Source of the DNA: Dulcicalothrix desertica PCC 7102
GTDB taxonomy: Bacteria; Cyanobacteriota; Cyanobacteriia; Cyanobacteriales; Nostocaceae
Length of the DNA stretch: 64,000 bases
Direction of reading: 5' to 3'
Assembly: GCF_003991905.1 (NCBI RefSeq)
Contig: NZ_RSCL01000037.1
Coordinates: 1 to 64,000, forward strand
How positions within the stretch are numbered: the stretch's first letter is position 1; each line of letters starts with the position of its first letter. Position numbers and translations under genes: made by a program. Below the pieces are notes generated by a model, which was given only the letters and a program-made list of their open reading frames with translations, ran no database searches and had not been told where the DNA came from. Shown here one piece after another: positions 53,266-61,013 of the stretch.

Positions 53266-53805
53266 ATGCCTGTACACAAATCTAATTATGAAGCATGTTT
53301 GGCAGAATACAGTCATCACCTCGGCGCCATAGAACTGTTCAAACAGCACCGTCCTTATTTGGAAATGATACCAAGCTTACGGCGCCCAGCTGAAAGCGTT
53401 ATCACTATACCTTTACCAATTATCCGCATTCGCAAAGCGGGTTCATTATCAGAAGCAATAACGTTATCGTGCGATGTTGCTATTTTAATGTGTGACCCTG
53501 AATGGAAAATTAAAACAGGCACCGAAATTTTTATTTACATCCACCGTCCAGAAGAAGATTTTTCTGATTTATTAATGCGTTGGCGCCAAACCCAAGTTTT
53601 ACTTGATAAAGACTATGAGTGGTTAATGCCAGAACGTCACAGTCATATATTAAGCGAGGGTGCAAATACTAAATACCCACTGTTTGTCGTATTTCCTGAA
53701 ACATCCGAACGCATTAAACGCGGTTTAATAGGCGCCGAACTTCCATTCGTTATTCAAACACACGAATTTTCACTTGATGAAAACCCAGTTGAAAGTTTGT
53801 CGTAG
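53266..53805 (+). CDS. Conserved hypothetical protein
   Basis: 179 aa soluble protein, no domain recognised. Middle: IPLPIIRIRKAGSLSEAITL and a stretch IKTGTEIFIYIHRPEEDFSDLL. No signal peptide or membrane helix. It may be cotranscribed with the pil genes by position, but the STRR array between them argues against assuming so. Composition is ordinary for the window. I have no function to propose. Confidence 0.65.
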   Translation: MPVHKSNYEACLAEYSHHLGAIELFKQHRPYLEMIPSLRRPAESVITIPLPIIRIRKAGSLSEAITLSCDVAILMCDPEWKIKTGTEIFIYIHRPEEDFSDLLMRWRQTQVLLDKDYEWLMPERHSHILSEGANTKYPLFVVFPETSERIKRGLIGAELPFVIQTHEFSLDENPVESLS

Positions 53806-53806
53806 A

Positions 53807-53889
53807 ATCCCCCCAACAAGAACGCGAATTCGGGTGGCTAAAAATGCTCTTCTTGTCCCCCCCTTATCAAGGGGGGTTAGGGGGGATTA
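53807..53889. repeat. AATCCCCCC...GGGGGGATT inverted repeat
   Basis: Outer arms AATCCCCCCAAC (53807-53818) and GTTAGGGGGGATT (53877-53889), with an inner stem CCCCCCTTATCAAGGGGGG. Such CCCCCC/GGGGGG elements are common between genes in Nostocales. It sits between two converging genes and could terminate both. Confidence 0.8.
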
Positions 53890-53916
53890 GATATTAGATT
53901 ACTTTCCTAACGTCTT

Positions 53917-54717
53917 CTAAGCCTTGGCGCCAAACATTTTTTTTCGGTTTAACGCTAGTAACCCAAATACACCAATTCCTAGTAAAGCTGATGACTCAGG
54001 TATCGAAGTTTTCTGAGCGGTGAAACTTGCTTCGTAAGAAATCTTGAAATCTGGATTTATTAGAGATTCATACTGAGCTTCAACTTGTTGTAATCCTCCA
54101 ACACCAATAGGAATCGAAAAAATACCATCTTGACCTATAGGTACTACCTGACCTAAATATTCTAGATTTGCATCTGAAGCCGGTTTGCCTTGATACAAAA
54201 CTCTTACATTCAGATTATCCCCAGCTTTTACTTCCAAAGGGTTCTGTAAAGGCAAAATTTCGAGTGGCTGATTAAAAGATTCTGCTAGAGCAGGCGACCA
54301 ATCGTAAAGTGCCTTAGTATATTTGAGAAGATGCCGAACATCTTTATTTTGAGCGACTTCAGATTCAGAAATTCGACTATATCTATTGCCTGCAACATCA
54401 GCAACAAAACCATTATCTAAAAATCCAGTTAGTGCGGCAACGTTTCCTGTTGATGTTAACGATACTCCATCTGGTTGCCGATTAATAGTAAATGGTATTG
54501 TTTGCCGTTGCGAGTCATAAGCTACTGCTTCTTTAAACCTGGTAGTGTCATAAGCTATTGGACCTTCTTCTGGATGACCGTATAAAACTTTGTATTCTCC
54601 ATTTTGATAGTCATACCAAATGACATGAGCAGATGCTGCCTGCATCATCAAGGGTAGAAATGCCACCGCTAGCAATAACTCTTTTAATCTGTTGATAAGC
54701 ACCAGTGATTTCCTCAA
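53917..54717 (-). CDS. DUF4198-like exported protein with PEP-CTERM-like C-terminus
   Basis: 266 aa. A signal peptide ends near residue 30 (MQAASAHVIWYDY), so His is the first mature residue, as in DUF4198 and related copper- or nickel-associated proteins. The middle is beta-rich (YQNGEYKVLYGHPEEGP, a DUF4198 hallmark). The C-terminus has IPESSALLGIGVFGLLALNRKK, which looks like a PEP-CTERM or short VPXSG-like sorting tag with one helix and a basic end. A metal-handling or envelope role is inferred only from the family. Confidence 0.75.
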   Translation of the reverse strand: MRKSLVLINRLKELLLAVAFLPLMMQAASAHVIWYDYQNGEYKVLYGHPEEGPIAYDTTRFKEAVAYDSQRQTIPFTINRQPDGVSLTSTGNVAALTGFLDNGFVADVAGNRYSRISESEVAQNKDVRHLLKYTKALYDWSPALAESFNQPLEILPLQNPLEVKAGDNLNVRVLYQGKPASDANLEYLGQVVPIGQDGIFSIPIGVGGLQQVEAQYESLINPDFKISYEASFTAQKTSIPESSALLGIGVFGLLALNRKKMFGAKA

Positions 54718-55030
54718 TCAAGCTGTTAACTAATTAACAAGCTTTTTTGATACTAAACAATCCCCCCGTATAGGATGCTTAGTTTTATAATGGTCTAACT
54801 CAAATTTTTGATGAAATTTACTTATGTATTACTGCCTATATATTTGGGATATTTGAATGTAACCGAAATCAAGTAGAATTGTATAAACCATCACTAGAAA
54901 AAGTAATCATTTTATTATTTTGTATACATAATTTTACATTTCATTACAATACTTATTTAAGTTTGTTGTCTAAAATAGTGCTTTTATGATATGGGATGGG
55001 TGGGCACTGCCCACCTTACAAATTTACTAA
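54718..55030. other. Intergenic region with a GGTGGGCA palindrome
   Basis: 313 AT-rich bases, no gene seen. GGGTGGGCACTGCCCACC lies at 54998-55015 with a following ACAA, a diverged relative of the GGGCAAGGATGCCC repeats. Confidence 0.5.
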
Positions 55031-56050
55031 TTATTTCACAAACTGCGGCATAATTTCAGCAGCAGTAAATATTCCGTGAATGCCTTGCTTATGTAATTTC
55101 ATACCGGCTTTTAAATAACCAAAAGCTGGGCCACAAACGTTAGCTGCCATACTTGTTTCGTCACCCAAGGTAAAAGTATGGGTAGAAATTTTTCCTTCAA
55201 AGGTTCTACCTGTGACTTTTACATTAGTGCTTAAAGGCTTTTTGGGGTTACGAGTATCAACAACACCACCTACAGTAACGCGGTTACGCGCGCAAATTCC
55301 AGCAAGCTCAAGCATTATGTCATCTGCGTGTTCCATATTCTCTAGTTTGAGAATACCATTGGTTTTATCTAATAATGCTTCAACTTCAGCATCAGTCATA
55401 GAATTTGCTTTCTCTACATTATAACCAGGCATATGACCAATATCTTCACGAATTGTAGCGCGGTAAGCTTCCCAGTTAGCAATACCTACACCAAAAGTAA
55501 TCTCTACTTTATGAACGTCAGCAAAACTTTGTGCTGCGAGTGATGCTGCTGCGGTTAATAACCCTGGAGTGGCGCCACATCCTGTCATATAAGTTATACC
55601 AGCTTGTGCGAGTTCACCGCGCATTTCTAAAAGTTGTTCAACAGCGCTTGTACGCTTAATAGCATCAACAAGCACTCCACGCCAACCCAACTTAATAAAT
55701 TGCTTAACTACATTTGGTATAAAATTATTAGGTAAATTGGGTAGTGCTAAAAAATAACCATCGACAGAGGAACCCGCACTGATTAACTCCTCAACGCTTT
55801 CGGTAGTTAATTTGCCAAATGGCTCTAAGTATCCAACTGAACCTAAAGATTGATAGGTACTAATACATCCCGAAGCATCTATACCATCTGGACGATAAAC
55901 ATAACCGTGTTTATCTGCTGCTGCTACTAGTATCATTTCCCGTTTAGGCGCCAAACGAATTGCAGCTGCTTGCCCTAGTCCACCAAAACCTAGTACCCCG
56001 ACGCGCGCTACTGGTAAATTAGAAGAACCTGTTACTTGCTTTGCACTCAT
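55031..56050 (-). CDS. Saccharopine dehydrogenase-like NAD(P)-binding oxidoreductase
   Basis: 339 aa. Rossmann loop [17 protein letters not shown] (about 17-33), then a continuous cyanobacterial sequence with [21 protein letters not shown] in the middle. The overall pattern matches proteins annotated in Nostocales as saccharopine-dehydrogenase-like. No metal-binding or clear catalytic base can be assigned, so the substrate is unknown. Single gene, long AT-rich leader on its 5' side. Confidence 0.75.
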   Translation of the reverse strand: MSAKQVTGSSNLPVARVGVLGFGGLGQAAAIRLAPKREMILVAAADKHGYVYRPDGIDASGCISTYQSLGSVGYLEPFGKLTTESVEELISAGSSVDGYFLALPNLPNNFIPNVVKQFIKLGWRGVLVDAIKRTSAVEQLLEMRGELAQAGITYMTGCGATPGLLTAAASLAAQSFADVHKVEITFGVGIANWEAYRATIREDIGHMPGYNVEKANSMTDAEVEALLDKTNGILKLENMEHADDIMLELAGICARNRVTVGGVVDTRNPKKPLSTNVKVTGRTFEGKISTHTFTLGDETSMAANVCGPAFGYLKAGMKLHKQGIHGIFTAAEIMPQFVK

Positions 56051-56535
56051 AATCTAAATTCCGTATTGACTCAAAGCTTACAATATTTTCGATTCAGGAT
56101 TTTAAATTGTAGATTTTTCGTCATGTTGTAAAGATAAGTAGACTGCGGCGCCTTTGTAATATATAATCCCGACTTTAATCTGAAATCGGTAATAATAATA
56201 AAATTTCTCAATAAATTTTGTCTAGATTGCTCTATGAAACAGGATAGAAAAGCTTATGGTATATATATTTCAACTTTTTTATACTTAAGTTACGTATACA
56301 TGAGTGAAGCTTGACTAATCTTTTAGGTTAAGGGAAACTTACATATAGTGAACGTACTGACTAAACAATTTAATAAGTTTTGTAAATTTTCTGAGATATA
56401 TATTTTGAGAGATGGAACATTAGTTAACAAATGACAAGTTTGTAACTAGGGGTATGTTCCGGAGGGCTATATATATAGTTCTCTAATAGAGCAGTACAGT
56501 CCAAACGTACTTATCTTTGGTTGGCACAGTAAATT
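56051..56535. other. Intergenic region between two divergent genes
   Basis: 485 AT-rich bases holding the promoters of the oxidoreductase and of the DUF2997-Ycf35-ferredoxin operon. No ORF, RNA or repeat recognised apart from a single GGCGCC. Confidence 0.5.
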
Positions 56536-56748
56536 ATGGAAACATTAGAGTTCATTATTTATCCAGATGGTCGGGTACTAGAAAAAGTCACTGGCATAGT
56601 AGGTACTTCGTGCGCTGAGGTTACAGCAGCGATAGAAGCACAGCTAGGAATAGTACTTAATCATGAGCCAACCTCAGAGTTTTTCACCCAACCTGTTGTT
56701 CAACAATCAGGTGTGGCGAATACACAGACCAGTTTCAGCGATTGGTAG
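56536..56748 (+). CDS. DUF2997 domain-containing protein
   Basis: 70 aa. The whole length fits DUF2997 (LEFIIYPDGRVLEKVTGIVG, SCAEVTAAIEAQLG). It is the small partner regularly found ahead of Ycf35 (DUF1257) in cyanobacteria. Biochemical role unknown. Begins a three-gene operon with ycf35 (38 bases later) and a ferredoxin. Confidence 0.85.
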   Translation: METLEFIIYPDGRVLEKVTGIVGTSCAEVTAAIEAQLGIVLNHEPTSEFFTQPVVQQSGVANTQTSFSDW

Positions 56749-56786
56749 CTTTTTTAACCTTTTAGTTTCGTTATCTCACAAACACC

Positions 56787-57173
56787 ATGTCACACTTTAG
56801 CCAAATTAAAACTCAAATCCGTAACGTTGAATCATTGAAGGAAGCGCTCACAGAATTAAATATTGATTGGAAACAGGGTCCGCGTCCGGTACGTGGTTAT
56901 CGTGGCCAAACTCACGATGCAGAAATTACCATAGAACAAGATAATGGCTACGATGTTGGTTTTAAATGGAATGGCAACGAGTACGAACTGGTAGCCGATT
57001 TACAGTATTGGCAACAAGATTTATCAGTTGAAGGTTTTTTACGTAAAGTAACCCAACGTTATGCATTCCAAACAGTGATGAAAGAAACGGCACGTGCTGG
57101 TTTCCAAATTGCTGAACAACAAAAAAATGAAGATGGTTCTATTCGTTTAGTAGTACAGCGCTGGAGTGCGTAA
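56787..57173 (+). CDS. ycf35: DUF1257 protein (Ycf35)
   Basis: 128 aa. Matches the plastid and cyanobacterial Ycf35 family: MSHFSQIKTQIRNVESLKEAL at the start, WKQGPRPVRGYRGQ, and a central block with DVGFKWNGNEYELVADLQYW. The gene is retained in algal plastids. Function is not established. The stop (TAATG) overlaps the start of the following ferredoxin gene, pointing to translational coupling and to a joint task with the Fe-S protein. Confidence 0.9.
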   Translation: MSHFSQIKTQIRNVESLKEALTELNIDWKQGPRPVRGYRGQTHDAEITIEQDNGYDVGFKWNGNEYELVADLQYWQQDLSVEGFLRKVTQRYAFQTVMKETARAGFQIAEQQKNEDGSIRLVVQRWSA

Positions 57174-57637
57174 TGGCTGATTTTATGCCGTCACCTGAAG
57201 ACAATGAAGACGGACGGTCTGGTTTTGAGCCAGAGTTGGGTGGTTTTTTACGCTCGGCACCCGAACGGTCTGGTTTTGAGCCAGAGTTAGGGGGAATGCT
57301 GCGTCAAAAGGGTGTTTACGTCGATGAAATCACTTGTATTGGCTGTAAGCATTGCGCGCATGTTGCTCGTAACACTTTCTATATTGAACCCGATTATGGA
57401 CGCTCGCGCGTTGTTCGTCAAGATGCAGATGCTGAGGAAGTCATTCAAGAAGCGATTGACACATGTCCTGTTGACTGCATTCACTGGGTTGATTACACCG
57501 AACTTAGAAAGTTAGAAGACGAGCGTAAATTCCAAGTTATTCCTTTAATTGGCTATCCAGTTGAAGGAGCTGTTGTAGCTGCGGAACGGCGCCGTAGAAA
57601 GGCAAAATTGAAAAATACCAAAAAATCACGTTATTAA
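57173..57637 (+). CDS. 4Fe-4S ferredoxin with duplicated N-terminal motif
   Basis: 154 aa. The ferredoxin part has CIGCKHCAHVARNTFYIE (Cys-X2-Cys-X2-) and the second Cys set in DTCPVDCIHWV, giving one [4Fe-4S] cluster site. Ahead of it the motif RSGFEPELGG occurs twice (about residues 15-24 and 32-41), encoded by near-identical DNA. A Lys/Arg-rich tail (AAERRRRKAKLKNTKKSRY) may contact nucleic acid or protein. Cyanobacterial homologues carry the same duplication. The coupling with Ycf35 and DUF2997 suggests one small redox or maturation module. Confidence 0.9.
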   Translation: MADFMPSPEDNEDGRSGFEPELGGFLRSAPERSGFEPELGGMLRQKGVYVDEITCIGCKHCAHVARNTFYIEPDYGRSRVVRQDADAEEVIQEAIDTCPVDCIHWVDYTELRKLEDERKFQVIPLIGYPVEGAVVAAERRRRKAKLKNTKKSRY

Positions 57638-57659
57638 ACAATAACTTAAATCTATCTAT

Positions 57660-57689
57660 AGGGGGTTGTGGTAGCAGCCCCCTTTTTTG
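57660..57689 (+). terminator. Rho-independent terminator of the DUF2997-ycf35-ferredoxin operon
   Basis: GGGGGTTG and CAGCCCCC form an 8-bp stem (one G-U pair) around a 6-base loop, then TTTTTT. Confidence 0.85.
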
Positions 57690-57790
57690 GTGGTTATCCG
57701 TACCGTGGACGCTCCTACTATTTACCACGAAGTTGGCGCCATTTATTTTGATTGGCAATTGGGCTTTAGATTTCATCTTAAAAATCTAGG

Positions 57791-57816
57791 GCGGGCAAGG
57801 ATGCCCACCCCACAAG
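57791..57816. repeat. GGGCAAGGATGCCC-type dispersed repeat
   Basis: GCGGGCAAGGATGCCCACCC then CACAAG. Same layout as the copies at 4984 and 41353. Confidence 0.8.
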
Positions 57817-58036
57817 AATTTTATTTAAAGTTTTATAGAATTAGTTTTAAAGCTTATTTAAAGAATCATGTTTTCAGAGCAAACGTTCTACTTTTGCTTC
57901 ATCTATTTGGGCTGTTATTTTGTTTGATTCGTGAAGGTTGGTTTTATACTGATTTTTTAACTTGATTTTATTGTACTTTTATTTACTATTGGCTACAAGT
58001 AGAGTAGTGGACAGTTTGAGAAGTGGCTATGTGAAA

Positions 58037-58055
58037 TGTGAACCATTGGTTCACA
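58037..58055. repeat. AACCATTGGTT palindrome
   Basis: TGTGAACCATTGGTTCACA, perfect palindrome; arms differ from the copies at 41279 and 41318 in a matched way. Confidence 0.75.
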
Positions 58056-58070
58056 AATAGGCAAAATACT

Positions 58071-58102
58071 AGAAACCCGGTTTTTTGAAGAAACCGGGTT
58101 TC
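58071..58102. repeat. AAACCCGGTTT-family inverted repeat, short loop
   Basis: AGAAACCCGGTTTTTT and AGAAACCGGGTTTC with a two- to four-base loop. This is a compact version of the family. Confidence 0.75.
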
Positions 58103-58126
58103 GGGAAAACATATTTAATCCAATAT

Positions 58127-59893
58127 TTAATCTTTTTCTGGAAAGGTTTGTACTTTGCCGTCTGGACTAAATACTGCGCGGATACGAACTGACTGTCCGT
58201 TACGGTTGGGTGATACAAACTGTTCGCCTATTAATGGCATTCCTGTACGGTCTACGAAATCACGTGCGGCTTTTCCTAATGGTAAAATTCGCTCGATAGA
58301 ACCATCAACACCAACTAATAAGCTGTATTCTAGAGTTTGCTTTAAACCTTGTGGGGGTTTCCAGGTAGCACGCAATACGTTTCTTGCTTCTGATATCTGG
58401 GGTGTATCAAATATTGTATTAGTAGCTGTGGTGGTACTTCTATTACTAGCTGTGGCAATTCTTCCAGAGCTATCACGAGCTTCACGCAAACGGGTTAATA
58501 AAGAACCATCTGTTCCACCTGGCGCCGTTCGGTTTGCACGTGGGGTAGCAGGACGCGGTTCATTATATGGTGTTTCTAGGGCATCGAGAGAGGGTAGTCC
58601 AGTTGTTGGAGATATTGGTGATATTGAAGATATTGGAGGTATTGTTGAAGGTAATGTTGTTGAAGGTAATTTACTGGTGCCGATATTTCCCCTTGCAGAA
58701 GTATTGTTTCTGGGTTGAGTACTGCTGCGCGCTTGTTGAGCAATATTTGGTTGCAGGGCAATTGAACCTGGTGAGGTTAAAATAGGCGATGTTTTACCCG
58801 TTGGTATTGTGGGTAATCTGGGATTTGTTAGCTCAGGAATAGTAAGTGTGTTTCCGGATGGGATGCGGTCGGGAAAAGTAAAGTTTGCACCGGGCTGCGA
58901 TGTTGTTGGCACCCCTAAATTTGGACGTTGTGTAGAGTTTGGAATTGGAAGATTACCAACAATACTACTTGGAGGTAAATTTGTTGTTGGCAGCGTACTT
59001 GTATTTATATTGGCGCCTGGTGTTGGAATTGCACCTGGTATGGGTAAATTAGTACTGACTGCTCCAGGGGGAGGGGTAGGTAATCCTGCTGCAATTGGTG
59101 GTAAAGTGTCGAGTGGTGTCGGTAGAAGTCCTGGTGTTGCTGCGACTGTTGGCAATGGAGTTTGTAGCGCTTCACTTGGAGTGTTTGCAGCAGTTTGTTG
59201 AGATTGTTGATTTTGACGTGCGCGGTTTGCGTACTGCAATGTAAAGGGTGTTAACCCTAACGCTAGGGCAAATACTGCTGCTATTGGCGCCCAATTCGGA
59301 ATTGCAGAAGTACGACGGCGTGTATTGTTAAGGTTGGGTAACGCCAAAACATCGGCTGAATACTCGTCTAAGGCAGATGCTAAATCGAATAATTGTAAAA
59401 GGCTTAATTTAACAACTCCTGTAGTTGGAGAAGCAAGATTTCCAAGATGTAAATGATGTGATAAATAACCACTGGGTTCTATATATATCTCAGATTGAGG
59501 AAACTGAGTATTATTGATGTTGTAAGGTTTTCCTAAAGTCGAAAGCCGCGTATTCGTATTATGGATATCTTGTGGTGCCTCAGTACTGTTTAATACCTGA
59601 GTCGCATCGCCACTATTGTTGTAGCTTTCCCAAAACTTATCTGGTTGGGTGTGTAAAAACTGTTGGACATAAGCTGTCACTGCTGCACACAAAGCTTCAA
59701 GTTGGTCGCGATTGCCTCGAATTGCAACCCTCTGGTCTTCTGGTAGTCGCGGGTCATCCAAACGAAGCGAAAAGCTCAGTTGCTTGAGGACTGATTTACC
59801 CATCCACTGTGATAATGGCGAGTTTTGCGCGCTTACTTCAAGAGTGCAAGTCGGTGGTGTATAGCGACGGATGACAGAATTTGATAGAGGCAT
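58127..59893 (-). CDS. DUF4335 domain-containing membrane protein
   Basis: 588 aa. The N-terminal part (about 1-190) fits DUF4335 (RRYTPPTCTLEVSAQNSPLSQW, LSFSLRLDDPRLPEDQRVAIRG). One membrane helix follows (PNWAPIAAVFALALGLTPFTLQYA). Then comes a long Pro/Thr/Asn-rich stretch of about 280 residues, and a C-terminal domain of about 90 residues (WKPPQGLKQTLEYSLLVGVDGSIERILPLGKAARDFVDR). Function unknown. It follows the DUF3038 gene, its constant partner in cyanobacteria, by 42 bases. Confidence 0.9.
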   Translation of the reverse strand: MPLSNSVIRRYTPPTCTLEVSAQNSPLSQWMGKSVLKQLSFSLRLDDPRLPEDQRVAIRGNRDQLEALCAAVTAYVQQFLHTQPDKFWESYNNSGDATQVLNSTEAPQDIHNTNTRLSTLGKPYNINNTQFPQSEIYIEPSGYLSHHLHLGNLASPTTGVVKLSLLQLFDLASALDEYSADVLALPNLNNTRRRTSAIPNWAPIAAVFALALGLTPFTLQYANRARQNQQSQQTAANTPSEALQTPLPTVAATPGLLPTPLDTLPPIAAGLPTPPPGAVSTNLPIPGAIPTPGANINTSTLPTTNLPPSSIVGNLPIPNSTQRPNLGVPTTSQPGANFTFPDRIPSGNTLTIPELTNPRLPTIPTGKTSPILTSPGSIALQPNIAQQARSSTQPRNNTSARGNIGTSKLPSTTLPSTIPPISSISPISPTTGLPSLDALETPYNEPRPATPRANRTAPGGTDGSLLTRLREARDSSGRIATASNRSTTTATNTIFDTPQISEARNVLRATWKPPQGLKQTLEYSLLVGVDGSIERILPLGKAARDFVDRTGMPLIGEQFVSPNRNGQSVRIRAVFSPDGKVQTFPEKD

Positions 59894-59917
59894 GGCAAAA
59901 AATGCAATGGGGACTAA

Positions 59918-59942
59918 AATCTCGCAATCTAAAATCTAAAAT
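59918..59942. repeat. STRR TAAAATC heptamers between DUF3038 and DUF4335 genes
   Basis: ACTAAAATCTCGCAATCTAA and a further AATCTAAAATT. The last unit provides the TAG stop of the DUF3038 gene. Same heptamer as at 23363. Confidence 0.8.
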
Positions 59943-60541
59943 TTTGTTGAACGGTCGATAAGTGTAAGCCAAAGACGTCGATGTCCACCAGGACCGCTGT
60001 AAAACAGTAAATCAACTAGCAATTTCAGCGCCAAGCGGGTGAGCAAATCCGTAGATATTGACTCGTCTTCCTCCATCCGCTCTTGGTAAGTATTACAAAA
60101 GGCATCAATGTAATCTCCCAATAGAGCGGAAGTATGCGGTTCACGATTTGTTTCCGCCATTTGTTCGAGTAAGCTAACAGCACGACGAATTAATTCTTGG
60201 TGCTGTTTCGCCAGATGACAAATAATCAAAACTAGCGAACGTGCTTCTTCGACATCAAGTTTTTTCCGTCCTCCCTGACCTTTACGTATCGGGTTTGACT
60301 GACGCAGGCGCCATAATGCTACACGGTCTGGAACTTTTGACTCTAAGCCTAAATCAATGGCAGCAGTGAGCATTGCTTCAGAGCCAATACCAGTTAATGT
60401 TTCTAGCGCCAACAACACCAAATCCAATTGGGCTTTAATATTGTCCCACTCGGCAGAGTTGGGGGCACCTATTTGGGTTAAGTCCTCCCACTGTGAAGTC
60501 GGGTTTGGGGAATTGGCGGCAGGTTGCATAACTTTTAGCAT
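59936..60541 (-). CDS. DUF3038 domain-containing protein
   Basis: 201 aa, soluble, mainly helical. Matches DUF3038 (LDLVLLALETLTGIGSEAML, DRVALWRLRQSNPIRKGQ). The C-terminus RLALKLLVDLLFYSGPGGHRRLWLTLIDRS is typical. Function unknown; always next to DUF4335 in cyanobacteria, so the two probably form a complex. The last two residues and stop come from a TAAAATC heptamer. Confidence 0.9.
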   Translation of the reverse strand: MLKVMQPAANSPNPTSQWEDLTQIGAPNSAEWDNIKAQLDLVLLALETLTGIGSEAMLTAAIDLGLESKVPDRVALWRLRQSNPIRKGQGGRKKLDVEEARSLVLIICHLAKQHQELIRRAVSLLEQMAETNREPHTSALLGDYIDAFCNTYQERMEEDESISTDLLTRLALKLLVDLLFYSGPGGHRRLWLTLIDRSTKF

Positions 60542-60873
60542 AGGTGATCGGGCTTTATGGAACTATTGCTGTTACCCATTTTGAAACCAGACTCGATAGC
60601 CGAAGGATTGGTTTCCTTTACTATAATGTGGGCGCCGGGACTTCGAGGACAACAGCGTTTATATGAATGTCTTAACTCTAAGACGAACAAGCGAGTCTGT
60701 AAAAGCAAACGAAGAAAATATTTATCCTGTCTTTACAGAGAGCGGAATAGGTAAGAGCCTATGCTTAGTATAAGCAAATGCCGCCACGTAAGTATCAAAT
60801 TACCTACTACCTTAACGCCTGATTCTAATGTGTTAGCAACGAACAGCCAAGATTTGTTTACTGTTTAACATAT

Positions 60874-60901
60874 GTAGAGACCGTACATGTACAGTCTCTA
60901 C
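60874..60901. repeat. GTAGAGAC-family palindrome, centre GTACATGTAC
   Basis: GTAGAGACCGTACATGTACA then GTCTCTAC. Arms match apart from one C/A mismatch; the centre is changed on both sides relative to the common form. Confidence 0.8.
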
Positions 60902-60982
60902 AACTATGCAAAAAATGTTACTTTTGACAATCCCTTTCGGAAATATTTTTTGTCAGCAAACCATTATTTAATGTTGTGACGT

Positions 60983-61010
60983 GTAAAGACGCGACATGTC
61001 GCGTCTCTAC
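60983..61010. repeat. GTAAAGAC-family palindrome, centre CGCGACATGTCGCG
   Basis: GTAAAGACGCGACATGTCGC then GTCTCTAC. The inner six bases of both arms differ from the common form and still pair. It lies three bases past the mutS2 stop. Confidence 0.8.
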
Positions 61011-61013
61011 ATT

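Larger units (their letters stand above)
57638..58126. other. Intergenic region with terminator and three repeat families
   Basis: 489 bases. A terminator at 57660-57689, a GGGCAAGGATGCCC repeat at 57791-57816, an AACCATTGGTT palindrome at 58037-58055 and an AAACCCGGTTT repeat at 58071-58102. A 92-codon frame at 57687-57965 runs through the repeats and is not credible. Confidence 0.6.
60542..61013. other. Intergenic region with two GTAGAGAC palindromes
   Basis: 472 bases. Repeats at 60874-60901 and 60983-61010. The first 300 bases include a GGCGCC and no credible gene or RNA. Confidence 0.5.

Noticed and set aside
57687-57965. 92-codon plus-strand frame
   Set aside because: It begins inside the terminator region and runs across a GGGCAAGGATGCCC repeat; the product has no known relative and no convincing ribosome site.
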